DNA of 64,000 nucleotides, from the NCBI GenBank assembly GCA_016290335.1, contig JAEETM010000004.1, forward strand, positions 1 to 64,000. Reading direction: 5' to 3'. The stretch is from Treponema sp. GTDB taxonomy: Bacteria; Spirochaetota; Spirochaetia; Treponematales; Treponemataceae. Position numbers and translations under genes: made by a program. Position 1 is the first letter of the stretch, and every line of letters starts with the position of its first letter. Below the pieces are notes generated by a model. The model made no database searches. It saw nothing but the letters and a program-made list of their open reading frames with translations, and was not told where the DNA came from. This document shows, piece after piece, positions 53,763-63,559 of this stretch.

Positions 53763-54914
53763 TTATTCGTCCTTTTCAAGCTTCATTAACTCTGCTGCGG
53801 CAATTTTATCGTTTGGCTCGTATTCAAGAACTGTTGTAAAGTAATTTCTGGCTTTCTGCTTATCGCCCTGAGACAATGCAAGGTATCCCAAATTGGAAAT
53901 AATCTTTACATTTTCTGGCTCAAGTTCAAAGGCTTTTAAAAGACACTTTTTGGCTTCGTCAAAATCCTTTTCTTCAATATAGCACAGGGAAAGCTCGTTG
54001 TAAGTGTCACAATTATCGTCGCCACCGTATTCTATTGCTTTAAGGAAAGCCTGTTTTGCATCAGAAAATCTTCCAACCTTTCGCAGGCCCCAGCCAAGAA
54101 GGAACCAGGCATTCCAGACTTTTGGATTGTTCTGAAGGAATATTCTGATTTTATCAAGCCCTTTTTCTTCCTGATTGGTAGAAATTAACTTATAAGCATC
54201 CTGGAAATAAACATCATCCATATTCTGGTTTGAAATATTTGCAATAACTTCCTGAGCACGTTCCTTTTTGTAAATACCGTTTTCTCCAAGCTCTTCATCA
54301 GATAAATCGCAGGTAAGGGCTATATATGTTTCAAAACAGTCCTTTGCCTGTCTGTAATTGTGAAGCTTAAGATAAAAGAAACCTGCATTAAAGAAAGCGT
54401 CTGCTAAAGGCGGGTCAGCGTTCATTGCCTTCTGATAGAATGATTCAGCATCGGCATCATAAGCGTCTGCATCATCAAACAGGCCCATATTTCTATAGTT
54501 TTCGGCACGCTGATCAAAAAACAATGCCATATTCAAAACAATTGCGAGGTCTTCAGGATCATAGCCATACAAAGCAGAAAAGATTTCTTCTGCAAGTTCG
54601 TAATCTTCATTCTTTGTTTTTAATATTGCGGCTTCACAAAGCTCTTTTTTAATGTTTGGTCTAACCTTACTGATTATAGAACGGTAATAATCAAGATTTT
54701 TATTCTTTTTGTCGTAAGCCAGAACTGTAAGCAAACCTGCCAGAACCTGCTCTACAGTGATTTCTTCCGGATTAAAGTCGCCTGGAGCATCAGCTGTTTT
54801 TTTCTGAACAGGAAGTGGAATTGTCTTATCAATAGGGAATGCTTCCTGTGAAAGCTGAAAGTTTTCCGGCAAGTTAATAAAATATACGGATTCAAGTGGA
54901 TTTTTTGGATTCAT
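53763..54914 (-). CDS. Tetratricopeptide-repeat protein
   Basis: 383 residues with several TPR units from ~100 to the C-terminus, such as AKKCLLKAFELEPENVKIISN, and SQGDKQKARNYFTTVLEYEPN at the end. There is no signal peptide, so a cytosolic protein-protein scaffold is likely. It lies 47 bp downstream of the PilZ gene on the same strand. Confidence 0.9.
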   Translation of the reverse strand: MNPKNPLESVYFINLPENFQLSQEAFPIDKTIPLPVQKKTADAPGDFNPEEITVEQVLAGLLTVLAYDKKNKNLDYYRSIISKVRPNIKKELCEAAILKTKNEDYELAEEIFSALYGYDPEDLAIVLNMALFFDQRAENYRNMGLFDDADAYDADAESFYQKAMNADPPLADAFFNAGFFYLKLHNYRQAKDCFETYIALTCDLSDEELGENGIYKKERAQEVIANISNQNMDDVYFQDAYKLISTNQEEKGLDKIRIFLQNNPKVWNAWFLLGWGLRKVGRFSDAKQAFLKAIEYGGDDNCDTYNELSLCYIEEKDFDEAKKCLLKAFELEPENVKIISNLGYLALSQGDKQKARNYFTTVLEYEPNDKIAAAELMKLEKDE

Positions 54915-54961
54915 TGTTTACTCTTTTTATTATTTTTATTCCAGTTTATTCCAGCAAAATG

Positions 54962-55789
54962 CTAGAGATTTGGTTTCTTATTCAGCATATTTTTCTGATA
55001 GTTTGTAATATAGTTGTTGATTCTTCTCTTGTAAAGCAAAGGAACCTTATCTTCATCATATTTTATATGAACAACGGCAATATCTTTTCTTCCTTCAAGG
55101 AACTGGGCATCTTTAATAATTCCCTTTATGCCGACTGTTTCGTTCGTTTCGGAAAAAAGAATCTTCAAGTCTACCGGTTTGTTAATAAGGAACTTTGGAA
55201 TACCAACAAACATTATTTTTGCGCCGCCAAAAGACAAGTCCTTTAAGATACATTTTCTTGGGATTCCATCTACAAAAACAATAGTTTCTTCGCGTTCAAT
55301 TCCAAGCTTGCGAATGCTGTTAGGATTTACTTCTATGCGGTCTTCTTTTCTGTTTTTAAAGTTTTCATTTGTTTCTATGAACTCGCCTATTCGCGAAATT
55401 AAATCATCAGGCGGACGCTGTGTAAAAAGCAGTGAAACAATTACGAGCTCTTCTGTATTTGGAAGCGGAATTATTCTTTCTACAGAACAGGCAACAAAAA
55501 ACTGTACCTTGCTTTCGTTTGGCTCTAAAAAGCTGTATCTAAGGCTTAAATTAACCTTAGGATTCTGAGTCATTTCTTTATAGGCACCGCTGGCAGTACC
55601 AATAATTATTTTTGCCGACTGTAATGAAGTTGAGTTTATAATACAAGGCCACTGACCGCCGTTAAATTTAATATATATTTCGCGAAGGTCCAGATGAAGG
55701 ATTTGTATATTAGATTTAGTGAAAATAATTTCCTGTTCGCGGAAAAAATCGTAGTATCTAGAGTTTTGATTATTATTAGATATTCCCAT
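54962..55789 (-). CDS. PilZ domain protein (likely c-di-GMP receptor)
   Basis: 275 residues. The C-terminal half holds a PilZ domain: RKEDR gives the R-x3-R motif and KDLSFGGAKIMF the D-x-S-x2-G motif, the two c-di-GMP-contacting elements. The N-terminal half resembles a YcgR-N-like beta-domain. Such proteins link c-di-GMP to motility in spirochaetes. It heads a two-gene unit with the TPR gene. Confidence 0.87.
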   Translation of the reverse strand: MGISNNNQNSRYYDFFREQEIIFTKSNIQILHLDLREIYIKFNGGQWPCIINSTSLQSAKIIIGTASGAYKEMTQNPKVNLSLRYSFLEPNESKVQFFVACSVERIIPLPNTEELVIVSLLFTQRPPDDLISRIGEFIETNENFKNRKEDRIEVNPNSIRKLGIEREETIVFVDGIPRKCILKDLSFGGAKIMFVGIPKFLINKPVDLKILFSETNETVGIKGIIKDAQFLEGRKDIAVVHIKYDEDKVPLLYKRRINNYITNYQKNMLNKKPNL

Positions 55790-55883
55790 GGTTATACCTT
55801 AATTATTTTACTCCATTATTCCAGCAATAAACTCATAATACTTTTCTAGATAAGATTTAATTAATCGTTACTCTAAATTATAC

Positions 55884-55916
55884 AAAAAAAATCCGTCAAT
55901 ATCAAGATTGACGGAT
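55884..55916 (-). terminator. Rho-independent terminator closing the ribosomal superoperon
   Basis: ATCCGTCAAT (55891-55900) pairs perfectly with ATTGACGGAT (55907-55916). On the minus strand the stem is followed by a T-rich run (55890-55884). It lies ~30 bp after the zinc-ribbon gene stop. Confidence 0.92.
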
Positions 55917-55947
55917 TTGGTGTAAATAGTTTTTCGACTATATTGTA

Positions 55948-56148
55948 TTACTCAGCAGCAGCTGCTGGAGCAGCTTTCTTAGCTTTATTTTTCATAGCCG
56001 CATTGCAGTATTTACAAATGTTCAATTTCTGTCCATCTACTTCTTTTTCGTAAAGAACTTTGATGTTGTCTTTACCACAGATTGGACATTTTCCTCTTCC
56101 ACTGTTTGGGAGAGTTCTGATACCAGCACCACGATGATTTTTTGACAT
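55948..56148 (-). CDS. Small zinc-ribbon protein at the end of the ribosomal operon
   Basis: 66 residues with C-P-I-C-G-K (GKCPICGKDNIKVLYEKE) and a second pair, ICKYCNA, giving a four-Cys zinc ribbon, and an Ala/Lys-rich tail. It is the last gene of the superoperon, 20 bp after rplQ, with its own GGAG ribosome binding site. It is not one of the standard ribosomal proteins I recognise; a ribosome-associated or assembly role is inferred from location only. Confidence 0.75.
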   Translation of the reverse strand: MSKNHRGAGIRTLPNSGRGKCPICGKDNIKVLYEKEVDGQKLNICKYCNAAMKNKAKKAAPAAAAE

Positions 56149-56168
56149 ATCGACTCCTTATCGCAAGC

Positions 56169-56714
56169 TTATTCAGCTTTTGATTCATCCTTCTTTTCAG
56201 AAGTCTTTTTTGAAGCTGTTTTCTTAGGCTTTGCTCCGTCAGCAGCTTCCTTATCTTTGCTTGTTGCTTTTTTAGCCTTTGGCTTATCAGATTTAGCAGC
56301 AGTCTTTTCTTTTTTGTCAGCTTTTTTGCCTTCAGCTTTTTCTGCATTATCTTCAAGCTTATAGTCAACAAGTTCCAGGATTACAACATCAGCTGCGTCA
56401 CCCTGTCGGTATCCCAATTTAAGAACACGAGTGTATCCACCGTTTCTTTCCTGCATACGTGGTCCGATGTTTGTGAAAAGTTTATCAAGGATTTTTTCAT
56501 CAGAAATAAACTTTGCAACTTCACGGCGGTTATGTACAGAGTCTACCTTAGCTCTTGTAATAAGCTTTTCAGCATATTTTCTTACTTCAAGAGCCTTAGC
56601 TTTAGTTGTTGTAATTCTCTCGTATCTCAAGAGTGATGTTACCATATTGCGTGACATAGCACGACGATGTGCTGTTGTACGTGAAAGCGGATTAAAACCA
56701 TTTCTATGATTCAT
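56169..56714 (-). CDS. rplQ: 50S ribosomal protein L17
   Basis: L17 with the conserved start [20 protein letters not shown]. The ~120-residue core is followed by ~60 residues that are nearly all Lys, Ala, Asp, Glu and Ser ([19 protein letters not shown]), a tail longer than in most bacteria. The start overlaps the rpoA stop by 11 bp. Confidence 0.96.
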   Translation of the reverse strand: MNHRNGFNPLSRTTAHRRAMSRNMVTSLLRYERITTTKAKALEVRKYAEKLITRAKVDSVHNRREVAKFISDEKILDKLFTNIGPRMQERNGGYTRVLKLGYRQGDAADVVILELVDYKLEDNAEKAEGKKADKKEKTAAKSDKPKAKKATSKDKEAADGAKPKKTASKKTSEKKDESKAE

Positions 56715-57762
56715 CTGTTTCTTCCTTCTGCTTAGTTAAATTGGCAGCATTCTTCAGATGACTGTAATCAGTCATACCAAGAGTAAGATTCCACTCAAGG
56801 AGCTTCTCCTTAATCTCAGCAAGACTCTTCTTTCCAAAGTTTCTTGTCTTTGCAATGTCATCTTCAGTCTTTTTAGTTAATTCACCAATTGTACGAATAT
56901 TAGCATTCTTCAAACAATTTGATGAGCGAACTGAAAGTTCAAGTTCTTCCACAGGTGTATTGAGAAGTTTAATGATGTTCTCATCACCTTCATCACTATC
57001 ATCAGTTCCAATAATGTTTTTATCGTCGAAGTTGATAAAGATAGCAAAATGTTCTTTAGCAATCTTTGCAGCTTCTCCTAAAGCATTTTCTGGAGTTATT
57101 GTACCATCGGTCCAAATCTCAAGAATAAGCTTGTCATAATCATTTCTCTGACCAACACGACAAGGCTCAATTGAGTATTTTACGCGTTTTACAGGAGTGA
57201 AAATTGCATCCATTGGAATTGTTCCAACAATTTCAATGTAGTGCTCATTTACTTCTGCAGGTACGTATCCTCTGCCAAGATCAACCTGGATTTCGATGTC
57301 GAGATGTGCATTTTCCATCATATTGAAAATAAGCATATCCTTTGTCATAACCTCAAGCTGACCTTCTTTTGCAAAGTTATCACTCTTTACAACTCCAGGG
57401 CCCTTAAACTCGTAATTGAATGTATCTTGTTCGATATCATCAGGTAAGCATAAGCGAATCTGTTTCAAACTGTTTATTATCTCGAGAGTATCTTCAGTAA
57501 CATTAGGTATTGCTTCGAACTCACTTGAAATAACATGAGGTATACCATTTTCATCATAAGAAGTGATTCTTATAGATGTGATAGCATATCCCTGGATGGA
57601 AGACAATAATATTCTTCTCAACGTGTTTCCAACAGTTGTACCAAATCCAGTTTCAAACGGATAAGCATAAAACTTCTGATAATTAGGATTAGTACTGTCA
57701 ATTGGTTCAAATGATATGCCTTTTGGTTTTTTGAAACCTTTGAGCAAGTTTTTACGAGCCAT
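56704..57762 (-). CDS. rpoA: RNA polymerase alpha subunit
   Basis: 352 residues. The N-terminal domain ([20 protein letters not shown]) dimerises and nucleates the polymerase; the C-terminal domain ([20 protein letters not shown]) binds UP elements and regulators. A Glu/Asp stretch (DDSDEGDE) lies in the linker. AAGGAG precedes the ATG. It is preceded by rpsD, as in the classic alpha operon. Confidence 0.97.
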   Translation of the reverse strand: MARKNLLKGFKKPKGISFEPIDSTNPNYQKFYAYPFETGFGTTVGNTLRRILLSSIQGYAITSIRITSYDENGIPHVISSEFEAIPNVTEDTLEIINSLKQIRLCLPDDIEQDTFNYEFKGPGVVKSDNFAKEGQLEVMTKDMLIFNMMENAHLDIEIQVDLGRGYVPAEVNEHYIEIVGTIPMDAIFTPVKRVKYSIEPCRVGQRNDYDKLILEIWTDGTITPENALGEAAKIAKEHFAIFINFDDKNIIGTDDSDEGDENIIKLLNTPVEELELSVRSSNCLKNANIRTIGELTKKTEDDIAKTRNFGKKSLAEIKEKLLEWNLTLGMTDYSHLKNAANLTKQKEETDES

Positions 57763-57778
57763 CTGAACTCCTTTTTAA

Positions 57779-58414
57779 TTATTTAGAATAGAACTCAACT
57801 ACGAGCTGTTCTTTGATATCAACCAGATCAGTAATTTCTTCACGACGTGGATAAGCTGTGAAAGTTCCTTTTACAGCATCAACATCAACTGATACCCAAG
57901 GCATTGTTCCTGACTTTGAAACTTCATTAAGTGCATCCTGAACCATAGGAAGTCTCTTTGACTTTTCCTTGATTTCAACGATGTCACCAGCCTTTACTTC
58001 ATATCCTGGAATGTTAACAGCTTTACCGTTAACCAGAATATGACCATGAGATACAATCTGACGAGCCTGTCTTCTACTGATTGCAAAGTGCATTCTGTAA
58101 ACTACATTGTCCAATCTTCTCTCAAGCAAGCCGATAAAGTTTTCGCCAGTTACACCAGGCATTCTAGAAGCCTTTTCGTATGTAAGGTGGAACTGTTTTT
58201 CCAACAGACCATACATTCTTCTGAGCTTCTGTTTTTCAGCGAGCTGAATACCATATTCACTCTTTTTTCCACCGCGGGCTTTAGGATCTTTTCCTGGAGC
58301 TCCACGTTTTTTGTCCAAAGGACATTTAGCACTCATACAGCGAGCGCCTTTAAGCATTAATTTTCTCTGTTCTGCACGACACATGCGGCAAACAGGACCT
58401 GTATATCTTGCCAT
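57779..58414 (-). CDS. rpsD: 30S ribosomal protein S4
   Basis: 211 residues with N-terminal Cys motif VCRMCRAEQRKLMLKGARCM (a zinc-type S4 with C-x2-C and C-x4-C) and an S4 RNA-binding domain (RLDNVVYRMHFAISRRQARQ, HILVNGKAVNIPGY). S4 is a primary 16S binder and in other bacteria represses its own operon. Confidence 0.97.
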   Translation of the reverse strand: MARYTGPVCRMCRAEQRKLMLKGARCMSAKCPLDKKRGAPGKDPKARGGKKSEYGIQLAEKQKLRRMYGLLEKQFHLTYEKASRMPGVTGENFIGLLERRLDNVVYRMHFAISRRQARQIVSHGHILVNGKAVNIPGYEVKAGDIVEIKEKSKRLPMVQDALNEVSKSGTMPWVSVDVDAVKGTFTAYPRREEITDLVDIKEQLVVEFYSK

Positions 58415-58428
58415 ATTCCTTGATCTCC

Positions 58429-58809
58429 TTACATGCGGCGTGTTTTGCGAGGACGGCAGCCATTATGTGGAATTGGAGTTACATCAGAAATTGATTTTAC
58501 CTTCAATCCAAGCTGTCCCAAAGAACGGATTGCGTTTTCACGTCCCATTCCTGGTCCTTTTACGTATACATGCACTTCACGCAAGCCATAGCTCTGTGCT
58601 TTCTGCACAGCAGTTTCTGCTACAGACTGAGCTGCAAACGGAGTAGATTTCTTTGCTCCGCGGAAACCAAGTCCACCTGAAGATGCCCAAGAAAGAGCAT
58701 TTCCCTTCAGGTCTGTAATAGTTACGATAGTATTATTGAACGTAGCCTGAATGTAAACGTTACCTTCATATACGCTCTTCTTTTCCTTTCGTTTTTTAGT
58801 GGTAGCCAA
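58429..58809 (-). CDS. rpsK: 30S ribosomal protein S11
   Basis: 126 residues with [20 protein letters not shown] and the terminal [11 protein letters not shown]. Standard S11 in the standard order rpsM-rpsK-rpsD. Confidence 0.97.
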   Translation of the reverse strand: MATTKKRKEKKSVYEGNVYIQATFNNTIVTITDLKGNALSWASSGGLGFRGAKKSTPFAAQSVAETAVQKAQSYGLREVHVYVKGPGMGRENAIRSLGQLGLKVKSISDVTPIPHNGCRPRKTRRM

Positions 58810-58824
58810 TTACTTTACCTCCGC

Positions 58825-59193
58825 CTATGCCTTCTTCTTATTAGCAACAGTCTTCTTCTTACCCTTTCTTGTTCGGGCATTAGTACGAGTTCTCTGTCCA
58901 CGTACTGGAAGACCTCTCTTATGTCGAAGACCACGATAGCAACCAATATCCATCAGACGTTTAAGGTTAAGACCGATTTCTGAACGAAGACGTCCTTCTA
59001 CCTTGTATTCTGAATCGATTATTTCACGAAGTTTTGCTAATTCATCCTGTGAAAGGTCATTTGCCATTTTTTCAGGATCAATCTTGGCTTCTTCACAAAT
59101 CTTTTTTGCCGATGACCGGCCGATACCGTAGATATATGTTAAAGCGGTACCTACATGTTTATTAGGGATATCAACTCCCGCAATTCGAGCCAT
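58825..59193 (-). CDS. rpsM: 30S ribosomal protein S13
   Basis: 122 residues: [20 protein letters not shown] and the C-terminal [18 protein letters not shown] are diagnostic of S13, which contacts the P-site tRNA and bridges the subunits. Confidence 0.97.
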   Translation of the reverse strand: MARIAGVDIPNKHVGTALTYIYGIGRSSAKKICEEAKIDPEKMANDLSQDELAKLREIIDSEYKVEGRLRSEIGLNLKRLMDIGCYRGLRHKRGLPVRGQRTRTNARTRKGKKKTVANKKKA

Positions 59194-59210
59194 CTGTTAC
59201 TCCTTAAGCC

Positions 59211-59324
59211 TTAGCCCTGTCTCTGCTTATGTTTAGGATTAGTACAAATGATACGGATGATTCCGTTTCTTTTGATTACCTTACATTTGTCACAGATAGG
59301 TTTTACACTGGTTCGTACTTTCAT
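59211..59324 (-). CDS. rpmJ: 50S ribosomal protein L36
   Basis: A 37-residue protein: [20 protein letters not shown], with zinc ligands C11-x2-C14, C27 and H33. Its start is ATG at 59324. This gene is too short to show in a general ORF scan but sits in the classic secY-rpmJ-rpsM order. Confidence 0.97.
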   Translation of the reverse strand: MKVRTSVKPICDKCKVIKRNGIIRIICTNPKHKQRQG

Positions 59325-59345
59325 ATAAAAGCCCCCATGAGAATA

Positions 59346-59391
59346 TTTTGCCGAATCTTAAGCACCTCGCAATGAGAGCAATTCGGCAAAA
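59346..59391. promoter_or_regulatory. Long-stem hairpin upstream of rpmJ
   Basis: TTTTGCCGAAT (59346-59356) and ATTCGGCAAAA (59381-59391) form a perfect 11-bp stem around a 24-nt loop in the secY-rpmJ gap (59325-59462). On the minus strand no T-run follows. It could be an alpha-operon autoregulatory leader or an attenuator. A weak TATAGT box lies just upstream (59400-59395). Confidence 0.55.
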
Positions 59392-59462
59392 GATACTATA
59401 TCACATATTCCCAGTTCTTTTCTACTGCTAATTCGCGAAAATCGTATAATTTATTCTATAAA

Positions 59463-60797
59463 TTACAGACTTCGTGACCTGATTTTGCCTTTCTTTGTAA
59501 GACCATCGTGATGATGCATCTTAAGAAGAGCTTCAACTTGACTCATTGTATCAAGGTCTACACCAACCATAATGATAAGTGATGTACCACCCATAAGCTG
59601 ACAGATTGACTGTGGGAATCCGAAAATCTGTTGAATGATTGTAGGGATTACCGCAATGAATGCCAGGAACAATGAACCAGGTAATATAAGTCTATTCAAT
59701 ATTTTTGTCAGATATTCTTCTGTCTTATCAGTACGCACACCAGGAATGGAGCCGCCGTTTTCCCGGATGTTCTTTGCGATTTCTGTGGGGTTCAGGGTTA
59801 CCTGAGTGTAGAAGTAAGCAAAGAAGATAATAAGAAGAACCAACAAAACATTATATCCCCATCCGTTTGGAGTCAAAAATCTTGAGATTGCACCAACCCA
59901 AGGTTTTGCATTTCCGCCCTTAGAGAATGTACCTACGATTGTCAATGGCAGCATAAGAATAGAAGAAGCAAAAATCAAAGGAATTACATTCGAAGGATTT
60001 ACCTTGAATGGAATGTATGTAGACTGTCCGCCATACATTTTTCTTCCAACTACACGTTTTGCATAGTGTACCGGAATCTTTCTCTGTCCTGATTCTTCGT
60101 AAATTACCAATGCTATTATTGCAACAAACATTATCAATACAAGGATAACAAATACAAGCTGTACTTCACCTGCGCTAACTGCCTGAACAAGTTCAATTAC
60201 GGCGTTAGGAAGGCGTGCTACGATACCTGCAAAAATTATCATTGAAATACCATTACCAATACCACGAGCTGTAATCTGATCACCTAACCAAATTGTACAC
60301 ATAGAACCGGTTGTAACTGTCAGCATAGCCAACAACTTGAAAGCGATCTGATTTTCAAGAACGATACAACCTGGAATACTATTTGCATAGGCGGTAACAC
60401 CGAAGGCCTGAATAAGACATACAATAATCGTACCGATTCTTGTATACTGTGCAACCTTGCGCTGTCCACCGTCTTCCTGCGAAATACGTTTTAGAGCTGG
60501 GAAAATAATCACAGCAAGCTGCATGATGATCTGCATTGAGATATATGGCATTACACCAAGCATGAAGATAGAAAAGTTTGAAAATGCTCCACCAACAAAG
60601 AAGTCCATGTAGCTGACAAACGCATTATTGTTCTGCGCTGCCAAATCGTCAAAGTATTTCAAAAGAACGTTTGCATCAATGCCAGGAATAGTAAGAACAC
60701 TACCCAGGCGGAACACTGCCAGAATCAGCAATGTAAAGAACAAGCGGTCTCTTAATTCTTTAACTTTAAACATATTTACTATTGGATTGCTTGCCAT
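59463..60797 (-). CDS. secY: Preprotein translocase subunit SecY
   Basis: The channel subunit of the Sec translocon, with 10 membrane helices in 444 residues. FRLGSVLTIPGIDANVLL at the first helix and the loop ending in the Arg-rich region before GGSIPGVRTDKTEEYLTKIL are typical. It lies between rplO and the alpha-operon genes. Confidence 0.97.
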   Translation of the reverse strand: MASNPIVNMFKVKELRDRLFFTLLILAVFRLGSVLTIPGIDANVLLKYFDDLAAQNNNAFVSYMDFFVGGAFSNFSIFMLGVMPYISMQIIMQLAVIIFPALKRISQEDGGQRKVAQYTRIGTIIVCLIQAFGVTAYANSIPGCIVLENQIAFKLLAMLTVTTGSMCTIWLGDQITARGIGNGISMIIFAGIVARLPNAVIELVQAVSAGEVQLVFVILVLIMFVAIIALVIYEESGQRKIPVHYAKRVVGRKMYGGQSTYIPFKVNPSNVIPLIFASSILMLPLTIVGTFSKGGNAKPWVGAISRFLTPNGWGYNVLLVLLIIFFAYFYTQVTLNPTEIAKNIRENGGSIPGVRTDKTEEYLTKILNRLILPGSLFLAFIAVIPTIIQQIFGFPQSICQLMGGTSLIIMVGVDLDTMSQVEALLKMHHHDGLTKKGKIRSRSL

Positions 60798-60810
60798 GTT
60801 TTACTCCGGT

Positions 60811-61311
60811 TTATTCTGCACTTTCAGCAGGCTTTTCTTCAGCAGCTTTTTCGTCGATTAACTTTACTGTTCCACCAGCTTTTTCGATTTTAGCCTTTGC
60901 TGATTCAGAAACTTTATCAACAATTACAGTCAATTTCTTTGTCAAATCGCCGTTTCCGAGGATTTTTACAAGAATTGCGCTCTTAACTGAAATAAAGCCT
61001 TTTGCAGCAAGAGAAGCCTTGTCTACAGTTGCGCCATCTTCGAATTTTGCTTCCAGCTGGTCGATATTGATACAAGCGTATTCTTTCTTGAAAGGATAGT
61101 TAGAGAATCCTTTGCGAGCAATACGTCTGTAAAGAGGCATCTGTCCGCCTTCAAATCCTACGTAAGGAGCACCCTTACCAGTTCTTGACTGCTGACCTTT
61201 ATTACCTTTACCGGCTGTTGAACCGAGTCCAGAAGATGAACCACGTCCAACACGTTTCGGTTTTTTATTAGCACCCTGAGGAGCACTAAGAATTGGATTA
61301 TACTCTGCCAT
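60811..61311 (-). CDS. rplO: 50S ribosomal protein L15
   Basis: 166 residues with the Gly/Arg-rich start (KPKRVGRGSSSGLGSTAGKG) and a C-terminal domain. An acidic C-terminal extension (DEKAAEEKPAESAE) is longer than usual. It lies 14 bp upstream of secY. Confidence 0.96.
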   Translation of the reverse strand: MAEYNPILSAPQGANKKPKRVGRGSSSGLGSTAGKGNKGQQSRTGKGAPYVGFEGGQMPLYRRIARKGFSNYPFKKEYACINIDQLEAKFEDGATVDKASLAAKGFISVKSAILVKILGNGDLTKKLTVIVDKVSESAKAKIEKAGGTVKLIDEKAAEEKPAESAE

Positions 61312-61313
61312 TA

Positions 61314-61502
61314 TTATATCTCCTCAAACTTTACTAAGTGAGAAACTGTTGCAATCATACCACGAACTGCTTCGTTGTCTGGAAGAATGTTTGAAGAAGA
61401 GATTTTCTTCAAACCAAGGCTTCTTACAGTTGCAACCTTGGCCGGTTTCTGACCAATTGTACTCTTAATTAATGTAACCTTTATCTGTTTTTCTTTAGCC
61501 AT
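61314..61502 (-). CDS. rpmD: 50S ribosomal protein L30
   Basis: 62 residues: IKVTLIKSTIGQKPAKVATV and LGLKKISSSNILPDNEAVRG match L30. It lies in the standard order between rpsE and rplO. Confidence 0.95.
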   Translation of the reverse strand: MAKEKQIKVTLIKSTIGQKPAKVATVRSLGLKKISSSNILPDNEAVRGMIATVSHLVKFEEI

Positions 61503-61505
61503 ACA

Positions 61506-62021
61506 TTAACCCCACAATTCATCAAGAGTTTTACCTCTGTTAGCTGCAATTTTCTTTGCATCCATAAGCTTTGAAATAGCGTTGAACGTAGCACGAACAA
61601 CGTTTACAGAAGCATTTGAACCCAAAGATTTTGACTGAATGTCAGTCGCACCTGCAACTTCCATAATAGCACGTACTGTACCACCTGCGATAATTCCAGT
61701 ACCGGAACAAGCTGGCTTTACCAATACTTCTGAACTCTTATACTTTCCAATTACATCGTGTGGAACAGTTCCATTCTTCAAAGGAACGAATATAAGATTT
61801 CGTTTTGCTTTATCAATACTCTTTTTGATTGCTTCAGATACGTCATTAGCTTTACCAAGACCATATCCTACACGACCTTTCTTATCACCAACAACAGTAA
61901 GAGCAGAGAAAGACATACGGCGTCCACCCTTTACAGTCTTACTTGTTCTATTAAGAGTGATGAGTTTTTCTTCAAACTCTTTCTCTTTTGGTTCTTTATC
62001 AAAGTTTTTCTGATGTTCCAT
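61506..62021 (-). CDS. rpsE: 30S ribosomal protein S5
   Basis: 171 residues: LITLNRTSKTVKGGRRMSFS, VVGDKKGRVGYGLGKANDV and the second domain GTGIIAGGTVRAIMEVAGAT. S5 supports translational accuracy. It is the standard gene at this place. Confidence 0.97.
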   Translation of the reverse strand: MEHQKNFDKEPKEKEFEEKLITLNRTSKTVKGGRRMSFSALTVVGDKKGRVGYGLGKANDVSEAIKKSIDKAKRNLIFVPLKNGTVPHDVIGKYKSSEVLVKPACSGTGIIAGGTVRAIMEVAGATDIQSKSLGSNASVNVVRATFNAISKLMDAKKIAANRGKTLDELWG

Positions 62022-62029
62022 AATTTCTC

Positions 62030-62392
62030 CTAGAATTCGATTCCGGCTTTGCGGGCACCATCAGCGAAAGCTTTTACAACGCCATGGTATAAGTAACCAT
62101 TTCTGTCGAAAACAACCTTAGTGATGTTTTTATCCTTAAGGCGTGCACCAAAAGCTTCACCAAGTTTTGCAGCACCTTCAATGTTTGGTTTAAGGGCTGC
62201 AAATTCTTTTTCCAAAGTTGAAATTGAAGCTAAAGTTTTTCCTTCGTCATCATTTATTATCTGAGCTGAAAGATTCTTATTACTTCTGGTAATTGTCATT
62301 CTTGGTCTTTCTGTTGTTCCTGAAAGAGTCTTTCGAATGTGAATCTTTCTGTGCAAGCGTTTTCTGTTTTTATCGTTCATTTTCTTAAACAT
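62030..62392 (-). CDS. rplR: 50S ribosomal protein L18
   Basis: 120 residues; RPRMTITRSNKNLSAQIIND and VFDRNGYLYHGVVKAFADGA mark L18, which binds 5S rRNA. AAGGTGAA precedes ATG 62392. Confidence 0.96.
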   Translation of the reverse strand: MFKKMNDKNRKRLHRKIHIRKTLSGTTERPRMTITRSNKNLSAQIINDDEGKTLASISTLEKEFAALKPNIEGAAKLGEAFGARLKDKNITKVVFDRNGYLYHGVVKAFADGARKAGIEF

Positions 62393-62403
62393 ATAGCTTC
62401 ACC

Positions 62404-62943
62404 TTATTTAACACCAGTCTTTCCAACCTTGCGGCGGATAGTTTCGTTATCATAGCGGATACCCTTTCCTTTATAAGGTTCAGGTTTGCGCAACTTACGA
62501 ATCTGAGAACAAAATTCACCAACTAACTGCTTATCAATACCTGTTACAGTAATTTTTCCATCAGGAGTTGTTACAACTGTAAGTCCGTCCGGAATTATAG
62601 CAATATAGTCACTTGAATAACCAAGATTCATTACAAGTTCTTTACCTTTCACTTCGCAACGATATCCAACACCAGTTACTACCAGAGTCTTTGTAAAGCC
62701 TTCTGAAACACCTTTTACCATGTTTGCGATAAGGCTTCTGTAAAGACCATGATAAGCATTTGTCTGCTTTGAATTGTCTTTTACTGAAAGAAGAACTTCT
62801 GTTCCCTCTACTTTAATGTCGATTTCATTGTGAAAAGACTGTTTAAGTTCGCCTTTAGCGCCTTTTACAGTAATCACATTGTTTGCAACATTTACTGTTA
62901 CACCTGCTGGAATAGCAACAGGAAGTTTACCTACTTTAGACAT
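62404..62943 (-). CDS. rplF: 50S ribosomal protein L6
   Basis: 179 residues with two related alpha/beta halves; [20 protein letters not shown] at the start and [20 protein letters not shown] at the end are characteristic of L6. Confidence 0.97.
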   Translation of the reverse strand: MSKVGKLPVAIPAGVTVNVANNVITVKGAKGELKQSFHNEIDIKVEGTEVLLSVKDNSKQTNAYHGLYRSLIANMVKGVSEGFTKTLVVTGVGYRCEVKGKELVMNLGYSSDYIAIIPDGLTVVTTPDGKITVTGIDKQLVGEFCSQIRKLRKPEPYKGKGIRYDNETIRRKVGKTGVK

Positions 62944-62958
62944 TCTTTCTGCCCCCTA

Positions 62959-63357
62959 TTACCAGATTGTGCAAACTAATTCACCACCAACCATCTTTTC
63001 TGTAGCTTTCTTACCGGTTGTAACACCAGAAGAAGTTGAAACGATGATTGTACCATAACCGTTATAAACGCGTGGTAAATCTTTGTAGCCAGAATAAACA
63101 CGGCGACCTGGTGTAGAGATTTTCTTAACACCGTGGATTACCGGATTATTTTCATCATCATATTTCAAGAAAATGCGAAGTATGTTATGTCCATCTTCCT
63201 GGATTTTCTTAAAGTTTTTAATGTATCCTTCAGTCTTCATAATCTTAACGATTTCGAGCTTAAGCTTTGAAGCAGATACATCTACCTTCTCGTGGCGGGC
63301 CATAGCCGCATTACGAACCTTTGTGAGCATGTCTGCTACTGGATCTGATGCACTCAT
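62959..63357 (-). CDS. rpsH: 30S ribosomal protein S8
   Basis: 132 residues: [20 protein letters not shown] and [20 protein letters not shown] (16S-binding) are diagnostic of S8, which also controls the spc operon in other bacteria. Confidence 0.97.
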   Translation of the reverse strand: MSASDPVADMLTKVRNAAMARHEKVDVSASKLKLEIVKIMKTEGYIKNFKKIQEDGHNILRIFLKYDDENNPVIHGVKKISTPGRRVYSGYKDLPRVYNGYGTIIVSTSSGVTTGKKATEKMVGGELVCTIW

Positions 63358-63366
63358 TTCTATCTC

Positions 63367-63552
63367 CTACCAACTTGATTTTGTTACGCCAGGAAGCTGG
63401 CCTTCACTTGCTAATTTGCGGAAACAAAGACGACACATCTTGAACTTGCGCAAATATCCACGAGGACGTCCGCAAATCTGACAGCGGTTGTATTCACGAG
63501 TTGAATACTTCTGTTTGCGGGCCTGTTTAATAATCATTGATTTCTTTGCCAT
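63367..63552 (-). CDS. rpsN: 30S ribosomal protein S14 (zinc type)
   Basis: 61 residues. [20 protein letters not shown] gives the C-x2-C...C-x2-C zinc site of the short S14 form. The order rplE-rpsN-rpsH-rplF is standard. Confidence 0.97.
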   Translation of the reverse strand: MAKKSMIIKQARKQKYSTREYNRCQICGRPRGYLRKFKMCRLCFRKLASEGQLPGVTKSSW

Positions 63553-63559
63553 ACTTCAC

